From NCBI RefSeq assembly GCF_035916875.1, contig NZ_JAXUHN010000070.1, positions 1-64,000 on the forward strand: DNA of 64,000 nt, given 5' to 3'. Position numbers and translations under genes: made by a program. The notes beneath the pieces are model-generated. The model ran no database searches. It was not told the DNA's origin and saw only the letters and a program-made list of their open reading frames with translations. Source of the stretch: Methylomicrobium sp035916875 (lineage in GTDB: Bacteria; Pseudomonadota; Gammaproteobacteria; Methylococcales; Methylomonadaceae). Positions 1 through 10,275 of this stretch are shown one piece after another (position 1 is the stretch's first letter; every line of letters begins with the position of its first letter).

Positions 1-138
1 TCGAATCATCGCTGCACGGTTTTTGAGGATAAAGACCTATTATTTGTGCATTAATTATAGCAAATATCGCCAAAGAAATATTCATAATCAATGGGTTGTA
101 TTTACTGAGCAGGCTCTAAATAGCTTTTTTCTTCATTG

Positions 139-172
139 GGCCCGAAGCGCCGTTTGCACGGCGCTTCGGGCC
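139..172. repeat. Perfect 15-bp hairpin
   Basis: The arms at 139-153 and 158-172 are exact reverse complements around a TTGC loop (GGCCCGAAGCGCCGT and its complement). No T-run follows on either strand, so an intrinsic terminator is unlikely. It may be a REP-like element or a hairpin terminator for a gene left of the window. The rest of 1-614 holds no recognisable gene; the short open frames there have no family features. Confidence 0.6.
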
Positions 173-614
173 TTCAATAAACCGAACGGGGTTTCTCGGG
201 AGCAACCATTTCCGTTCCGTTCGCACCGCCGTTTGCTGTCGGGGATGCGGCCGAGTGCACGCCGAACACCGACGTGAGCGCGGCAGTAACCAGCTACTGC
301 ACGTCCGAGCAAACAAACCGGGGGCGTAAGTAAGACCCCAAGCGATCGAGAGCACTTGTTGCCGGCATTTCTGATCATCCATGATCTGTAATTTGCCGTA
401 TTGGCCATGCCGTAACCAATATGAAGAGCCTGGTGAGCAATAAAGCGTCCCTACTTATCCCAAACTCCGATATGACTAAAGACGTCTTTTTTACAAGAAT
501 CGTCGAAACTTCTTTGGGCTTTCCTAACAAGCCGGACTGGCATGCTCATTGCCTTATCCAAAACAGCTTCGATTTAATCGGAAAAATGATTTCCCGCAAA
601 CCGTGCGAGCCGAT

Positions 615-1199
615 TCATATCAGTACACTCTTCGCAAGCGCATAAAATTTCTTCCGCTCATTGATGCCGTTTAATCCTCCGTTAATCGAAATACTGATGA
701 ATTCGACCGGTGACACGTCATGCACCACCCCTCCATATTTCTTCTTCAGAATATCGCTATCGGCATGATTGGCGGCATCGTTCAAATGCCGCCCGCCCCA
801 AAACTCACAGGCGCTCCAGACTGCATATTCCGGCTGCTCGAGCAATTCGGGGGAATTAATGAACAAATCATCCTGGCCTTTCTTGACGCCCAGTTGCAAA
901 TAATTCGCACGCCCGGTGGTTTGAAATATACCCCGCCCCTTGAATCTTGAGCCGTCTCCGGTGTGCGTATTGCCCAAATCCTTACGGCCTTCATAGGCAT
1001 TGCCCGATGCATACTCTTGGAGCGTTCGGAAACGGTCGGTCTCGTGACAAGCCTGCGCCAAAAAATGCGCGTATTCCTGCGGCGTATCAATTTCGTAGCC
1101 GGGGCATGTCTTATTGATCCAATCCGCAAGCTCTCCCATCATCTGTGTGGATTTTCCCGCAATGGCGGCCAGGTGTTCTTCGGTAATTATGAATGCCAT
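615..1199 (-). CDS. GH19 family chitinase/endolysin-like protein
   Basis: This 194-residue protein resembles glycoside hydrolase family 19 endolysins, which cleave peptidoglycan or chitin. Visible hallmarks are the ACHETDRFRTLQEYASG stretch near residues 50-67, with the two glutamates expected for catalysis, and GRGIFQTTGRANY near residue 90. There is no signal peptide, as in phage endolysins that rely on a holin. No other phage gene is adjacent, so it may be a stranded prophage gene or a recruited wall hydrolase. The 3' flank (1200-1589) has no recognisable gene. The family call is firm; the biological role is inferred. Confidence 0.8.
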   Translation of the reverse strand: MAFIITEEHLAAIAGKSTQMMGELADWINKTCPGYEIDTPQEYAHFLAQACHETDRFRTLQEYASGNAYEGRKDLGNTHTGDGSRFKGRGIFQTTGRANYLQLGVKKGQDDLFINSPELLEQPEYAVWSACEFWGGRHLNDAANHADSDILKKKYGGVVHDVSPVEFISISINGGLNGINERKKFYALAKSVLI

Positions 1200-1589
1200 A
1201 AATAAAATAATTCCTCATACAAAGCAAAATCAGTTATCTTCTCAACCGAGGGCACATTCCGAATTCAGTGGCTGAAAATAATTTTTAACGCAATGAAAAA
1301 TTTTTGCCATGATCAATTCAGCGCATAGGAACAAACCTTCCAATCCGCGGCGGCCCACAATTCCCCTTCACCACACTGATTTTTAGTATAAATCATCGGA
1401 AAGCCCATATATACCGATAACACTCCGCTCTTTTTCTAGCCGGATGCGGGAAACTTTCATGAGCCTAACGATCGCTATCTAGCGTTTTTTATATTACTCC
1501 TTTTTTACCCGCATACAAGAATAAACTTACGTGCTAGCCTTCTTAAATCCAGTTCCACGCCCCGACATTACGTGAAATGTTGCCTAACG
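1200..1589. other. Intergenic region, nothing recognised
   Basis: About 390 A/T-rich bases between the GH19 gene and the multicopper oxidase. I see no open frame with family features, no T-tailed hairpin and no clear promoter. It probably contains the promoter of the minus-strand GH19 gene. Confidence 0.4.
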
Positions 1590-3008
1590 TCATTCGACCT
1601 TGAACGTACTCATCATGCCGGCTTCGGCGTGTTCGAGAATATGGCAGTGGTTGGCCCATAGACCTTTATCGAGCGGCACCAAACCGACATCAACCGACTG
1701 CTTGGGTCCGACCAGCAGCGTATCGCGCCAGAAATTCTCCTGCGCGGGCTCGCCGTCCACCGCAAGAAGTTTGAAAAACTGGCCGTGCAAATGCATCGGA
1801 TGCAGGCGGCCCGATTTATTGGTATAGCGCAAGCGGCTGAATTTACCGTAAGGCAGTGTCGCCGCCACATTTTCGTGCCCGATCTTGCCGTCGATGGTCC
1901 AACTGATGCCATAAGGACCGCCACGTTCCGCATTCAGGATAAACTCATGCGCGACAGGCGCGGCAAGCGCCTCAGTCCAAGCCGGAAAATGCGCCGCCTT
2001 CGGAGGCTCGAATGTCGGTGTTTTGACAACCGTTTTCGTCGCCACATCCAAAAAGGCAAGCGTTTGCTGTGAGCGACCAAAGCGATTGGACACGACCAGC
2101 AATTTACCCGCCGCTTCTTTCGGAATCACCAGATCCAGATCGAGACGATTGCCCGGCGCCAGATTAAACTGCGACAAAGGAAAGGGCGCGCCGGCCGGCA
2201 TACCGTCGACCGCAATCACTTTAGGCGACAAGCCGTCAAACGCCGGCGAGAAAACGCGTCCATTGGCGGCATTGATCAGCCTGATCCGCAGCCTTTCACC
2301 GGCTTTTACCGGAATCGACGGCAAGTACTTGCCATTCACGGTCACGACATTGCCCCAGCGCCCGTCATGCGCGAGATCATGGCCGGTCACGAATTGCCCA
2401 TAAATGCTGGCGCCATTCTCGAACAACCAGTCATCCATCACCCAGACCAGATCCTGCGAATAGCGGGGCTCCTTCGAGTCTTCCACGATCAACGCGCCAT
2501 GCAGCCCGCGCTCGATCTGTTCGGGCGAATTCAAATGCGGATGAAACCAAAAGGTGCCGGCGTCTTTCGGCGTAAATTGGTAGGTAAAACTGCCGCCGGG
2601 TTTGATTGGCGGTTGCGTGACGCCGGGAACACCGTCCATCGCATTCGGCACCCTGATCCCATGCCAATGCATCGTGGTCGATTGCGCCAAATTATTGGTC
2701 AATTTGACCTTCAACGTTTCGCCCAGCTTGATGCGCAGCACCGGACCCGGCACTGTGCCGTTATAGGCCCAGACGGCGGTCCGGTAGGGCGGCACGACGC
2801 CCCATTCGGCCGGAGCGGCAGTCAACTCGAAACTTCTGACCTTGCCGACCGGATCAAGGCGTTCGCTATACGCACCTTTGAACTCCTGTTCCAGTTGCTG
2901 CGCGAGCACGCCGGTATCCGCCGACGGCGTTGCGGCCGCGAATTCGGAAAAGGTAAGAAGCCCTGTCAGCAAAACGCTGACTGTTATCGGTCCTGGAAAT
3001 TTGATCAT
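1590..3008 (-). CDS. Secreted multicopper oxidase
   Basis: A 472-residue laccase/CopA/FtsP-type oxidase that couples one-electron oxidation of a substrate (a phenolic compound or a metal such as Cu(I) or Mn(II)) to reduction of O2 to water. An N-terminal Sec-type signal of about 26 residues places it in the periplasm. All four copper signatures are visible: HWHGIRVPN, FWFHPHLNS, HPMHLHGQFF near the C-terminus, and HCHILEHAEAGMM, which contains the His-Cys-His core and an axial methionine. Three cupredoxin domains fit the length. The gene stands alone, so its substrate cannot be deduced from context. It ends eight residues after the last motif, which is normal for the family. Confidence 0.9.
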   Translation of the reverse strand: MIKFPGPITVSVLLTGLLTFSEFAAATPSADTGVLAQQLEQEFKGAYSERLDPVGKVRSFELTAAPAEWGVVPPYRTAVWAYNGTVPGPVLRIKLGETLKVKLTNNLAQSTTMHWHGIRVPNAMDGVPGVTQPPIKPGGSFTYQFTPKDAGTFWFHPHLNSPEQIERGLHGALIVEDSKEPRYSQDLVWVMDDWLFENGASIYGQFVTGHDLAHDGRWGNVVTVNGKYLPSIPVKAGERLRIRLINAANGRVFSPAFDGLSPKVIAVDGMPAGAPFPLSQFNLAPGNRLDLDLVIPKEAAGKLLVVSNRFGRSQQTLAFLDVATKTVVKTPTFEPPKAAHFPAWTEALAAPVAHEFILNAERGGPYGISWTIDGKIGHENVAATLPYGKFSRLRYTNKSGRLHPMHLHGQFFKLLAVDGEPAQENFWRDTLLVGPKQSVDVGLVPLDKGLWANHCHILEHAEAGMMSTFKVE

Positions 3009-3937
3009 TACGCTTTGTATTTTTGCAGAAGCCGCCGTTTGCGAATAGTGGATATTTTAACAGAATGACATAGACCAATGCGTGCAGGTTCCCTGCTCGG
3101 CAAAGATCATGAATTTGATAGGCAACAGTGCACAGAACGCTCCCGCAAACTCCCGCATTTGCAATAACTGATTGTAAACTTTGACGCTCTTTTGCTGCCC
3201 TGCTTTGAGTGCCGTTTTGCAGGAGTGGGGAGGTATCGCGCAGTTCCATTCCTCGCTCACGCCAAGTGAAAAAACGGCATCACAGCGTTTTAACATGTTG
3301 TAATTAGAAACAAAGTTTTTTCCGCCAAGCCCTATCGAATGGGTTTATCGCTCTTGAGAGCAAGGCGTATCCCACGGAGAAACAACGGCGGAACAGGCTC
3401 CTGCAACCACGCCAAGAGTCCAATGCCCTCCCCTCAGTTATTGGTCCAATTCGGCAAATCCGCCTCCACGCGGAATTGCGTATGAACCGGCTCTTTCATG
3501 TTTATACTGCCAATGCGGCTCAGACTGAAGAGGCCGCGCCATGGAGACGCCATTTTATAAGACATGCTACCCGACACTCCATGGGGAACGAAAACGTCCC
3601 GGACATCGGAGTCGTAAGGCGTCCAGCCAGCGCAAATTGCGTCGTTGAAATCGTCGAAGATGGCGGCGCGGACGGAGGAAATTCCCAAAGGCGTCGAGAA
3701 ATCCGCAAATAGGGAATGCCGATATGGAATGATAAGTTCCAAACAGATAGTTCGATAAACTCATTGCCTATGACTCTCCTGTATGATCTGACTGTGACGG
3801 TGCGACGCAAGTTGCGAACCTCCTTCCACGAGATACCGTTAGCTTCCCATGCAATATTTGTTTTATTATGACCCGTATTGCGCTAGACTTTAGTTTCGAT
3901 TCGATACAAAATTCCAGTACGGCCATAGAGGTGCACC
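3009..3937. other. Intergenic region upstream of haoA and of the multicopper oxidase
   Basis: About 930 bases between divergently oriented genes. Several overlapping open frames of 60-100 codons occur on both strands, but none shows a known motif or a good ribosome binding site. The promoters of both flanking genes should lie here. I could not identify them with confidence. Confidence 0.4.
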
Positions 3938-5608
3938 ATGAAACACAAGATACTTCTTTTGCTGAGTGTGTTGTTATTCAGCGTAATAGGATTCTGCGGC
4001 ATCGGAGTTGCCAGCACGGATAAACCCGAGTTTGAACAACTCAAGAAGAATTATTATGACGCGCACCCCGGCAAGGGCTCGCACGCCGCCTTTTGGGAAC
4101 CAATTCCGATCCAGAAGTACTGGAACCCCAAAGATTTCTACAAGCCGCCCAAAACCGTGCAGGGCGAATTCGGACGCGATTCCTGTATCGCCTGCCATGA
4201 AGCTTCCAGCCCGGGCGCGTTCCATGCCTGGAAAAATAGTGTCCACAGTAATCTGGCCGCCATTCGAAATCTGCCGGACAGCGATGTACGCGCCTACAAA
4301 AAGCAAAAACTGGCCGAAGTGGAAGCCAACCTCGTCAAATTAGGCCTCCTTGAAAATGGCCGGCAGCTCGATCAGGTCGGCTGTATCGATTGTCACGGCG
4401 GCGTCGGCAAGCAAACCATCAACCATGCCGAGAATCTGGTGATGCCGGACCGCGCCGCCTGCGGCACGTGCCACTTGAATGAATTCGCCGAAGCCGAATC
4501 GGAAAAAAACCAGGAATGGCCGCAGAAACAATGGGGCAAAGGCCATCCATCCCACGCGACCGACTGGGAAGCGAACGTCGAAAACACCATCTGGGCTGCG
4601 ATGCCGGAACGGGAAGTCGCGCAAGGCTGCGACATGTGCCATTACCAGCAAAACAAATGCGACGGCTGCCATACCCGCCACACCTTCTCGGCCGCCGAGG
4701 CCAGGCAGCCGGAGGCCTGCTCGACCTGCCACAATGGCGCGGACCACAACGAGTTTGAAAACTTCATGATGTCCAAGCACGGCACCGTGTACCAAACGCA
4801 GGGCAAGGCCAAGTGGAATTTCGAAGTTCCGCTGAAAGACGCCATCGCCAAAGGCGGCTATACGGCACCGACATGCCAGGTCTGCCATTTCGAATACAAG
4901 GGCGGATACTCGCACAATTTGGTCCGTAAAGTACGCTGGGCGTTCAACCCGACACCGGCGATCGCTGACAACCTTGGCCATCCCTGGTTTGAGGACCGTA
5001 AAGCGGCGTGGGTCGACACGTGCAGTCTGTGCCATTCGGCCAGCTTCGCCAAGGCCTATCTGGATGCAGCCGATAAAGGCACCATTCAGGGCTTGGCCGT
5101 GGAACAGGAGGCAAAAAAAGTCGTCACCAAACTTTATGACGACGGCCTGCTGGTCGGCCAGAAAACTAACCGTCCCAATCCCCCCGCTCCTGAAAAGGAC
5201 GCGGCGGCCGGATTCTTCCAGTTGTTCTGGGCGAAAGGCAACAACCCCAGCCGCGTGGAACGCATCCATGCCGACATGTGGGAGCATGACGTGATTAAAC
5301 ATTACAAGGGCATTTTCCACGCCAATCCGGGCGGCTTCACCTACACCGAAGGCTGGTCGAATCTGATGAAGGACTATGCCGAAATCATGGATGAAGATAC
5401 GCGCCTTCGCGAAAAGACCGGCAAATCAGCGGCTGTCAAGGCAGCACCGGCGGCGACAGCTTCTTCTGCAAAGAGTGAAGAAAAAAGCGGCGGCCTCGGC
5501 ATCGGCGGCCTGCTCTTAATCGTGCTCGGCTTGGGCGTGGCTTATAAGGTGTTCGGCCCTTTTGGAAGTAAAAAAGTAGAGGACGAGCAAGGCGAAAAAC
5601 CTCAATGA
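3938..5608 (+). CDS. haoA: Octaheme hydroxylamine oxidoreductase-like cytochrome c
   Basis: A 556-residue multiheme cytochrome with an N-terminal signal peptide. It has eight CXXCH sites, starting near residues 83, 149, 175, 231, 241, 261, 313 and 362, the number expected for the HAO family. HAO oxidises hydroxylamine; in methanotrophs it removes hydroxylamine formed when methane monooxygenase co-oxidises ammonia. The segment NPGGFTYTEGW (463-473) contains Tyr469, a good candidate for the tyrosine that cross-links the P460 catalytic heme. Residues about 518-540 form a hydrophobic helix, so the protein is probably anchored to the periplasmic face of the membrane. The ATG at 3938 follows an AGAGGTG ribosome site. 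It overlaps haoB by ATGA. Confidence 0.92.
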   Translation: MKHKILLLLSVLLFSVIGFCGIGVASTDKPEFEQLKKNYYDAHPGKGSHAAFWEPIPIQKYWNPKDFYKPPKTVQGEFGRDSCIACHEASSPGAFHAWKNSVHSNLAAIRNLPDSDVRAYKKQKLAEVEANLVKLGLLENGRQLDQVGCIDCHGGVGKQTINHAENLVMPDRAACGTCHLNEFAEAESEKNQEWPQKQWGKGHPSHATDWEANVENTIWAAMPEREVAQGCDMCHYQQNKCDGCHTRHTFSAAEARQPEACSTCHNGADHNEFENFMMSKHGTVYQTQGKAKWNFEVPLKDAIAKGGYTAPTCQVCHFEYKGGYSHNLVRKVRWAFNPTPAIADNLGHPWFEDRKAAWVDTCSLCHSASFAKAYLDAADKGTIQGLAVEQEAKKVVTKLYDDGLLVGQKTNRPNPPAPEKDAAAGFFQLFWAKGNNPSRVERIHADMWEHDVIKHYKGIFHANPGGFTYTEGWSNLMKDYAEIMDEDTRLREKTGKSAAVKAAPAATASSAKSEEKSGGLGIGGLLLIVLGLGVAYKVFGPFGSKKVEDEQGEKPQ

Positions 5609-6612
5609 TGCCTGAAAAACTCAGCAAGGGCCTGCTTTTGATGACTAGTATCATGCTGCTTGCAACGGGCGGCATGATGGTGTACCGGCAATGGATATTC
5701 GCGCCATCGGCGACGGCGGATGGCGTGAAAGACGCTGAGCAACTCAGCACCCGACACGCGCCGGAACCACAAACTGCTATACAGGGGCATTTCCCCGCAC
5801 AGTCGGTCGAGCGCTATATCTTCAGCCAGGACGGCAAGGATTTATTCGAGTTGCTCGTTGCCCTTTATCAGGATAAGGACGGCGTTCGGCAGAGCGCTGT
5901 CTTGTTTCCGAAGGACGCGCAGGCTATTGCTTCCAGCCCAACCGGATCGCGCCACGACATTTGGCATGCGGCAGCCGAGGTCATTGCCCGCAAGGCGCCG
6001 AAAGACGCTCTGTTTTTAAGTTGGTGGGACGACGGCCAGCGCCTGCATTACCTGAGCGGCAAGGATCCTTGGTTGCGCAAGCCCGCCATGAAGACCTTTG
6101 CGAATCCGGTCTGGAATGCACTGCGAGATACCCTTCCTTTGGCATCGGATGAGGAGAACGCACGGCTGACGCAAATGGCGCGCTGGCTGTCCATGGACAG
6201 CGACAAAGCCATTGCCGAGATCGCCGTATATTTCGGCGCATCAAGGCCGATCTATCTGCTGGTCGATAATGATCTGCTGTTGCATCTGGCCGAGTTCAGC
6301 GCCTACGGCGGCACACCGTTGCTGCTCGATTCGAAAAATATCCCGGCAAGCAATGACCTGCACGGAGACATTGCTCAAGTCAAACGCTGGGCCCACGAAA
6401 GCGGTGACGGCAATTATCTGGCGCAGAAAGAAGGCAATTATTACCGCGTCTGGTCCACGCCCGATACGAAAGCCAAAAATACGCTGCTGGTGAGATTGCT
6501 GCCTTTTGTCGATTCGCTAAAGAAATTGCCCGAGGGCGTCAGTCTGGTCTACCAGAGCCATTGGGGCGGTTTTTTATCTGTTTACAAGATTGATAAGCAG
6601 CCTGGACATTGA
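5605..6612 (+). CDS. haoB: HaoB-like membrane-anchored protein
   Basis: A 335-residue protein whose start codon overlaps the haoA stop (ATGA), so the two are translationally coupled. It has one N-terminal transmembrane segment (about residues 8-27) followed by a soluble, presumably periplasmic domain without heme motifs. Ammonia oxidisers and methanotrophs carry haoB directly after haoA. Its function is unproven, but assembly or docking of the oxidoreductase is a common suggestion. The identification rests mainly on position, length and topology, because I see no catalytic motif. No terminator is evident after it. Confidence 0.8.
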   Translation: MMPEKLSKGLLLMTSIMLLATGGMMVYRQWIFAPSATADGVKDAEQLSTRHAPEPQTAIQGHFPAQSVERYIFSQDGKDLFELLVALYQDKDGVRQSAVLFPKDAQAIASSPTGSRHDIWHAAAEVIARKAPKDALFLSWWDDGQRLHYLSGKDPWLRKPAMKTFANPVWNALRDTLPLASDEENARLTQMARWLSMDSDKAIAEIAVYFGASRPIYLLVDNDLLLHLAEFSAYGGTPLLLDSKNIPASNDLHGDIAQVKRWAHESGDGNYLAQKEGNYYRVWSTPDTKAKNTLLVRLLPFVDSLKKLPEGVSLVYQSHWGGFLSVYKIDKQPGH

Positions 6613-8163
6613 AGTCATCTGTTACGTCTTGGATGCTAAATCACTATAGCGTGTATGTTAAACGCCATGATCTTAAATTAACAAAGTGTCAATTTGTACC
6701 TAAGCCCCAAAGCCATTATTGAAGATTTTTTACCCGGGGTAGCTGATGGCTTGAAGCGCCATAACATGACCCGTAAATTTATATCACATAATCAATCAAC
6801 GTCCGCTAAAACCAAATTTCAAAACGAAGATGCAGGCTTTCCTGATCAAGATCATAAGGATGTGACTTCGCGATTTCAGACTCATGCGGCAAAGGCGGTT
6901 TTACCCCGCTCAAATAACACGGGGTAAAAACTAGAGCAGCCCTCCTCATGGGCGATTTTTTGACGTTTTATAGATGGTCTGATTGCTACTGAGTGATGCC
7001 TGCTCCATCCAGGAACAAAAACGCCTTCAAACCCCAGCTTTGGGTGAATTAATTTACCAACTCTTTGTCGAATTTCCATTCGATTTGAAGTTTTTTCGTA
7101 CAATAACCCGAGGGGAAGGGAAAATATGGACAACGACATTCTGATAAATCAAGCGCGGCGCCTCTACGCTGTATTATGCGTCGAACAATTTACGTTATCC
7201 ATAGACAACAAAGCGCGGTTTGATCGTCTTGACCTCCTCGTAAGGCACGCTTATTGCCGATATCAGCGCCGGTTAAATCGCTGCGTTATATGTTATCGGC
7301 AGCGGATACACGACTGCAGGCGGGATATGCGGTCTCGGTGTAGTAAAAGACATCCAAGAACGCTGACGCCAGCCCCCTCGATGCCTCAAAGCTTCATCGA
7401 GGAGGCCTGACTGAACGAATAAAACCCATGTCCTTACACACAAGTTCATCATTCCGCCATACCCGCAAGACGAGGGGATTGCCGAAATTCAAGGCTGAGA
7501 AGCATTCTGGCTTGCCTCTTGGCGCTGGTTACAGTGCATAAACGCCCATTGTGGTCGATAGAGCCCATGCCTTTATACATAAATGCCGCCATACCCGCCG
7601 GGAAATGGGTCGACTTGTGTATAAGGGTAAGTCGATAGCGTCGATAATTTACTTCATGAATGTCCATGCGGCGAATGTGAGTGATACCCAAGTGCTGGCA
7701 TGATATTAGAAGGCGCGGTGGATAAAAATAAATCCATCATGGCTTTTTCAGGGAATGCGGGATACCGAGAGGCAGCGGTGAAATTTAGCGCCAAAACCCT
7801 GGAACGGCCGTTGCCTATTTCGGAAAAGATTGAAGGGAAACGGGCTGTATTGCCCACGGAGGGCCGTCGATGGGACCTTTTCCTGGCTCGGCGGTTTTCG
7901 CCTCTTGGCTAAAGATTTCAAAATATTACCGCAAACCTCCGAAAATTTCATTCCCATCGCTATGATGAAAATAATGCTGGCTATATGCGGTTAATGTTTT
8001 GTCCGACAGCTTCTAAAAATTGCTTGATTAGGCGTTTTTTAAGGTCTGGACCGAATGCTCTGCCCTACCTTTCACGCGCGACAATATGTCACATTCAAAA
8101 TATAAGTAACACCTGATATTCTATTAAACATTGCTTATGCTCATAGCAATACTCCCTTCTCTC
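6613..8163. other. Gene-poor region with hairpin repeats
   Basis: No recognisable gene. Contents: a 10-bp hairpin (6899-6908 with 6920-6929, core TTTTACCCCG), and a hairpin CCTCGATG/CATCGAGG (7376-7402) matching the termini of the MITE-like insert at 33.7 kb. Two imperfect copies of a motif containing CGCCATACCCGC lie near 7456 and 7586. Short open frames are present but lack conserved motifs. This looks like decayed accessory sequence. Confidence 0.45.
7376..7402. repeat. Hairpin related to the MITE termini
   Basis: CCTCGATG (7376-7383) pairs with CATCGAGG (7395-7402). The arms match the inverted repeats of the insert at 33720-33878, and GCTGACG sits close to both. It is probably a solo or deleted copy of the same small element. 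Confidence 0.45.
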
Positions 8164-8191
8164 AAATCCGGCTTCGCGCCGGATTTTTTTT
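8164..8191 (+). terminator. Orphan intrinsic terminator
   Basis: AATCCGGC (8165-8172) pairs with GCCGGATT (8178-8185) around a TTCGC loop and runs straight into eight T residues. This is a textbook Rho-independent terminator on the plus strand. No plus-strand gene lies within 1.5 kb upstream, so it may end a small RNA or a decayed gene. Confidence 0.75.
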
Positions 8192-8521
8192 GCCTGGAGA
8201 TTTGATGTTGCCGCAAAGTTGGTTGATACCTGTAATAGCCATAAGTGCTTCGCATGAAACTCGTTTGCAATAGTCATTTGGTAAATCAACGACTTGCACT
8301 ATCCTAGTAACACAAACGAATTTCTGCTGCCCACTTAGAACTGAGATGACTGATGAAAGAGTTTTTATGCTCTTAAATCTATGCCTGAAATGGTTTAATA
8401 CATTCGTAGACTTCTAATGGCGGACTTTATAATGCACGCAGAGCGATCAAGAAAAAACTCCGATCCTTTATTTTCTCTGTTCTTTTCATGACTATTTTTA
8501 AAAAAAATTATCGAGGTGGCT

Positions 8522-10093
8522 ATGCCTGTCAAGCTTCAACAAATCGGCCTTGCTTTCAGTTTTACTCTGGTACTGTTCGGTTGCGCCATAAACAACTCAG
8601 CATCCGCGCCTACCAATCCGCCCTCAACAAGCGCTCAAGCGACACTCGAAAAGATCAAGACTATAGTTGTGATCTACGCAGAAAATCGTAGCTTTGATAA
8701 TCTCTATGGACTTTTTCCAGGAGCCGACGGCATCCGTAACGCCTTAAAACAACCCGCTACCTATTTACAACTCGATCGTGACGGCAAGATGGTTTTACCC
8801 ACTTTACCGCCGGTTTGGACCAGCAACGATCCTAACTGGTCCTTTGTCGGCCGTTTACCCAACAAGCCATTTCGGATCGATGCCCCTCCGGGAGGCACGC
8901 CCTCGGCTAACGGCATCAAAGTTTCATCGCCGGATTTAGTGCACCGGTATTACATCCATCAAATGCAGCTTAACGGCGGCAGTAACAATCAATTTGCGGC
9001 GTTTTCAAATGCCGGCGGCTTGACGATGGGATACTACGACGGATCAAGTATGGCGATGTGGCAGCTTGCCAAGGAATACACGCTTGCCGACAATTTTTTC
9101 ATGGGCGCATTCGGCGGCTCGTTTCTTAACCATTTCTGGCTGGTATGTGCCTGCACACCTGTTATGAAAAACCCACCAGCCGACCGGATTTCGATTCTGG
9201 ATGAACATACCGGCATGCCGGCGTTCAAGCGCACGAGCGCGTTAAAGGCTGCCCCGCAATATACGGGCGATTTAACTTTCACGCCGGCGGATAAAACAAC
9301 TTCGCTCAGTTACGCGGTGAACGCTGTGCAACCTCCGTTTCAGCCTAGCGGAACCAAGCCGGCTGAACATGGCGATCCAGCACTTGCAGACCCTGATGCC
9401 ACAGGCGAGGCATTTGTGCTCGAACCTCAAACCGCTAAAACCATCGGCGACACCTTGTCGGACAAACAAATCGATTGGGCTTGGTACGCTGGGGCCTGGC
9501 ATGCGGCTGTCGCCGACGGTATGCAAAGCCCTTCTCAACCGCGAAAAGTCATTTATAACAGTTCCGCAGGCTCCCCCAACTTTCAAGTGCATCATCAGCC
9601 TTTTAATTATTTCAGCCGCTTTGATCCCGCCACCCTTAAAGGACGCGAGCAACGGGCTGCACATCTGAAAGATTACACCGACTTGCAGATAGATATTGCT
9701 AAGGGCAGTTTGCCGCCCGTGGTTTTTTATAAACCTCAAGGCACTTTGAATCAACATCCGGGCTATACCGATGTGATGTCAGGCGACGCGCATATCGCCG
9801 AGGTCGTCAGGCAGTTACAAGCCGGCCCTCAATGGCCGGGTATGTTTATCATAGTAACTTATGACGAAAATGGAGGACTTTGGGATCATGTACCACCTCC
9901 TAAAGCAGATCGTTGGGGACCTGGTTCACGGATTCCGGCAATTTTGATTTCCCCGCTCGTGAAGAAACATACTATTGACCACACCCTTTACGATACGACA
10001 TCCATCATCAAATTCATCACCCGCAGGTTTGGACTTGATCCGCTGCCGGGTGTGCGGAAAAATATGGGGGATTTCACGAGTAATCTCGAATAA
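8522..10093 (+). CDS. Lipoprotein phosphoesterase (phospholipase C / acid phosphatase AcpA family)
   Basis: A phosphoesterase-family protein (Pfam 04185 type) that hydrolyses phosphate mono- or diesters. The ATG at 8522 is preferred over an in-frame GTG at 8516 because GAGG at 8513 is correctly spaced for it. The N-terminus is a signal ending in the lipobox LFGC, so it should be lipidated and face the periplasm or the cell surface. Family motifs: AENRSFDNLYG (metal and nucleophile region), NHFWLVCACTP, and VTYDENGGLWDHVPPP followed by GPGSRIPAILISP near the C-terminus. It stands alone after a gene desert. The substrate cannot be told from the sequence. Confidence 0.87.
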   Translation: MPVKLQQIGLAFSFTLVLFGCAINNSASAPTNPPSTSAQATLEKIKTIVVIYAENRSFDNLYGLFPGADGIRNALKQPATYLQLDRDGKMVLPTLPPVWTSNDPNWSFVGRLPNKPFRIDAPPGGTPSANGIKVSSPDLVHRYYIHQMQLNGGSNNQFAAFSNAGGLTMGYYDGSSMAMWQLAKEYTLADNFFMGAFGGSFLNHFWLVCACTPVMKNPPADRISILDEHTGMPAFKRTSALKAAPQYTGDLTFTPADKTTSLSYAVNAVQPPFQPSGTKPAEHGDPALADPDATGEAFVLEPQTAKTIGDTLSDKQIDWAWYAGAWHAAVADGMQSPSQPRKVIYNSSAGSPNFQVHHQPFNYFSRFDPATLKGREQRAAHLKDYTDLQIDIAKGSLPPVVFYKPQGTLNQHPGYTDVMSGDAHIAEVVRQLQAGPQWPGMFIIVTYDENGGLWDHVPPPKADRWGPGSRIPAILISPLVKKHTIDHTLYDTTSIIKFITRRFGLDPLPGVRKNMGDFTSNLE

Positions 10094-10275
10094 ATGAAAT
10101 AACGCGCAAAACATTGCTGGTACCGACTGGATTTTGACCAACCGGGCCGGTTGAAATTTGATCAAGCGTTTTTCTTCAACCTTTTAAATTTATAGGAAGA
10201 CTCTTGTCAGTTCCTTGGCCGATAAACATAAAGTGTTAATTTCGTTATCACTCTGCCTAATTGAAGGAGGTAAGT

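Noticed and set aside
421..645. 74-codon plus-strand frame near the left end
   Set aside because: No ribosome site, no family feature, and its end overlaps the GH19 gene on the other strand.
2367..3068. 233-codon plus-strand frame opposite the multicopper oxidase
   Set aside because: Antisense to four intact copper motifs; no ribosome site or recognisable domain.
4340..5320. 326-codon open frame on the minus strand inside haoA
   Set aside because: It is antisense to a gene with eight clear heme motifs, lacks any family feature and follows the codon periodicity of haoA.
6613..8163. CRISPR array in the gene-poor region
   Set aside because: The repeated motifs are few, imperfect and unevenly spaced, with no cas genes in the window.
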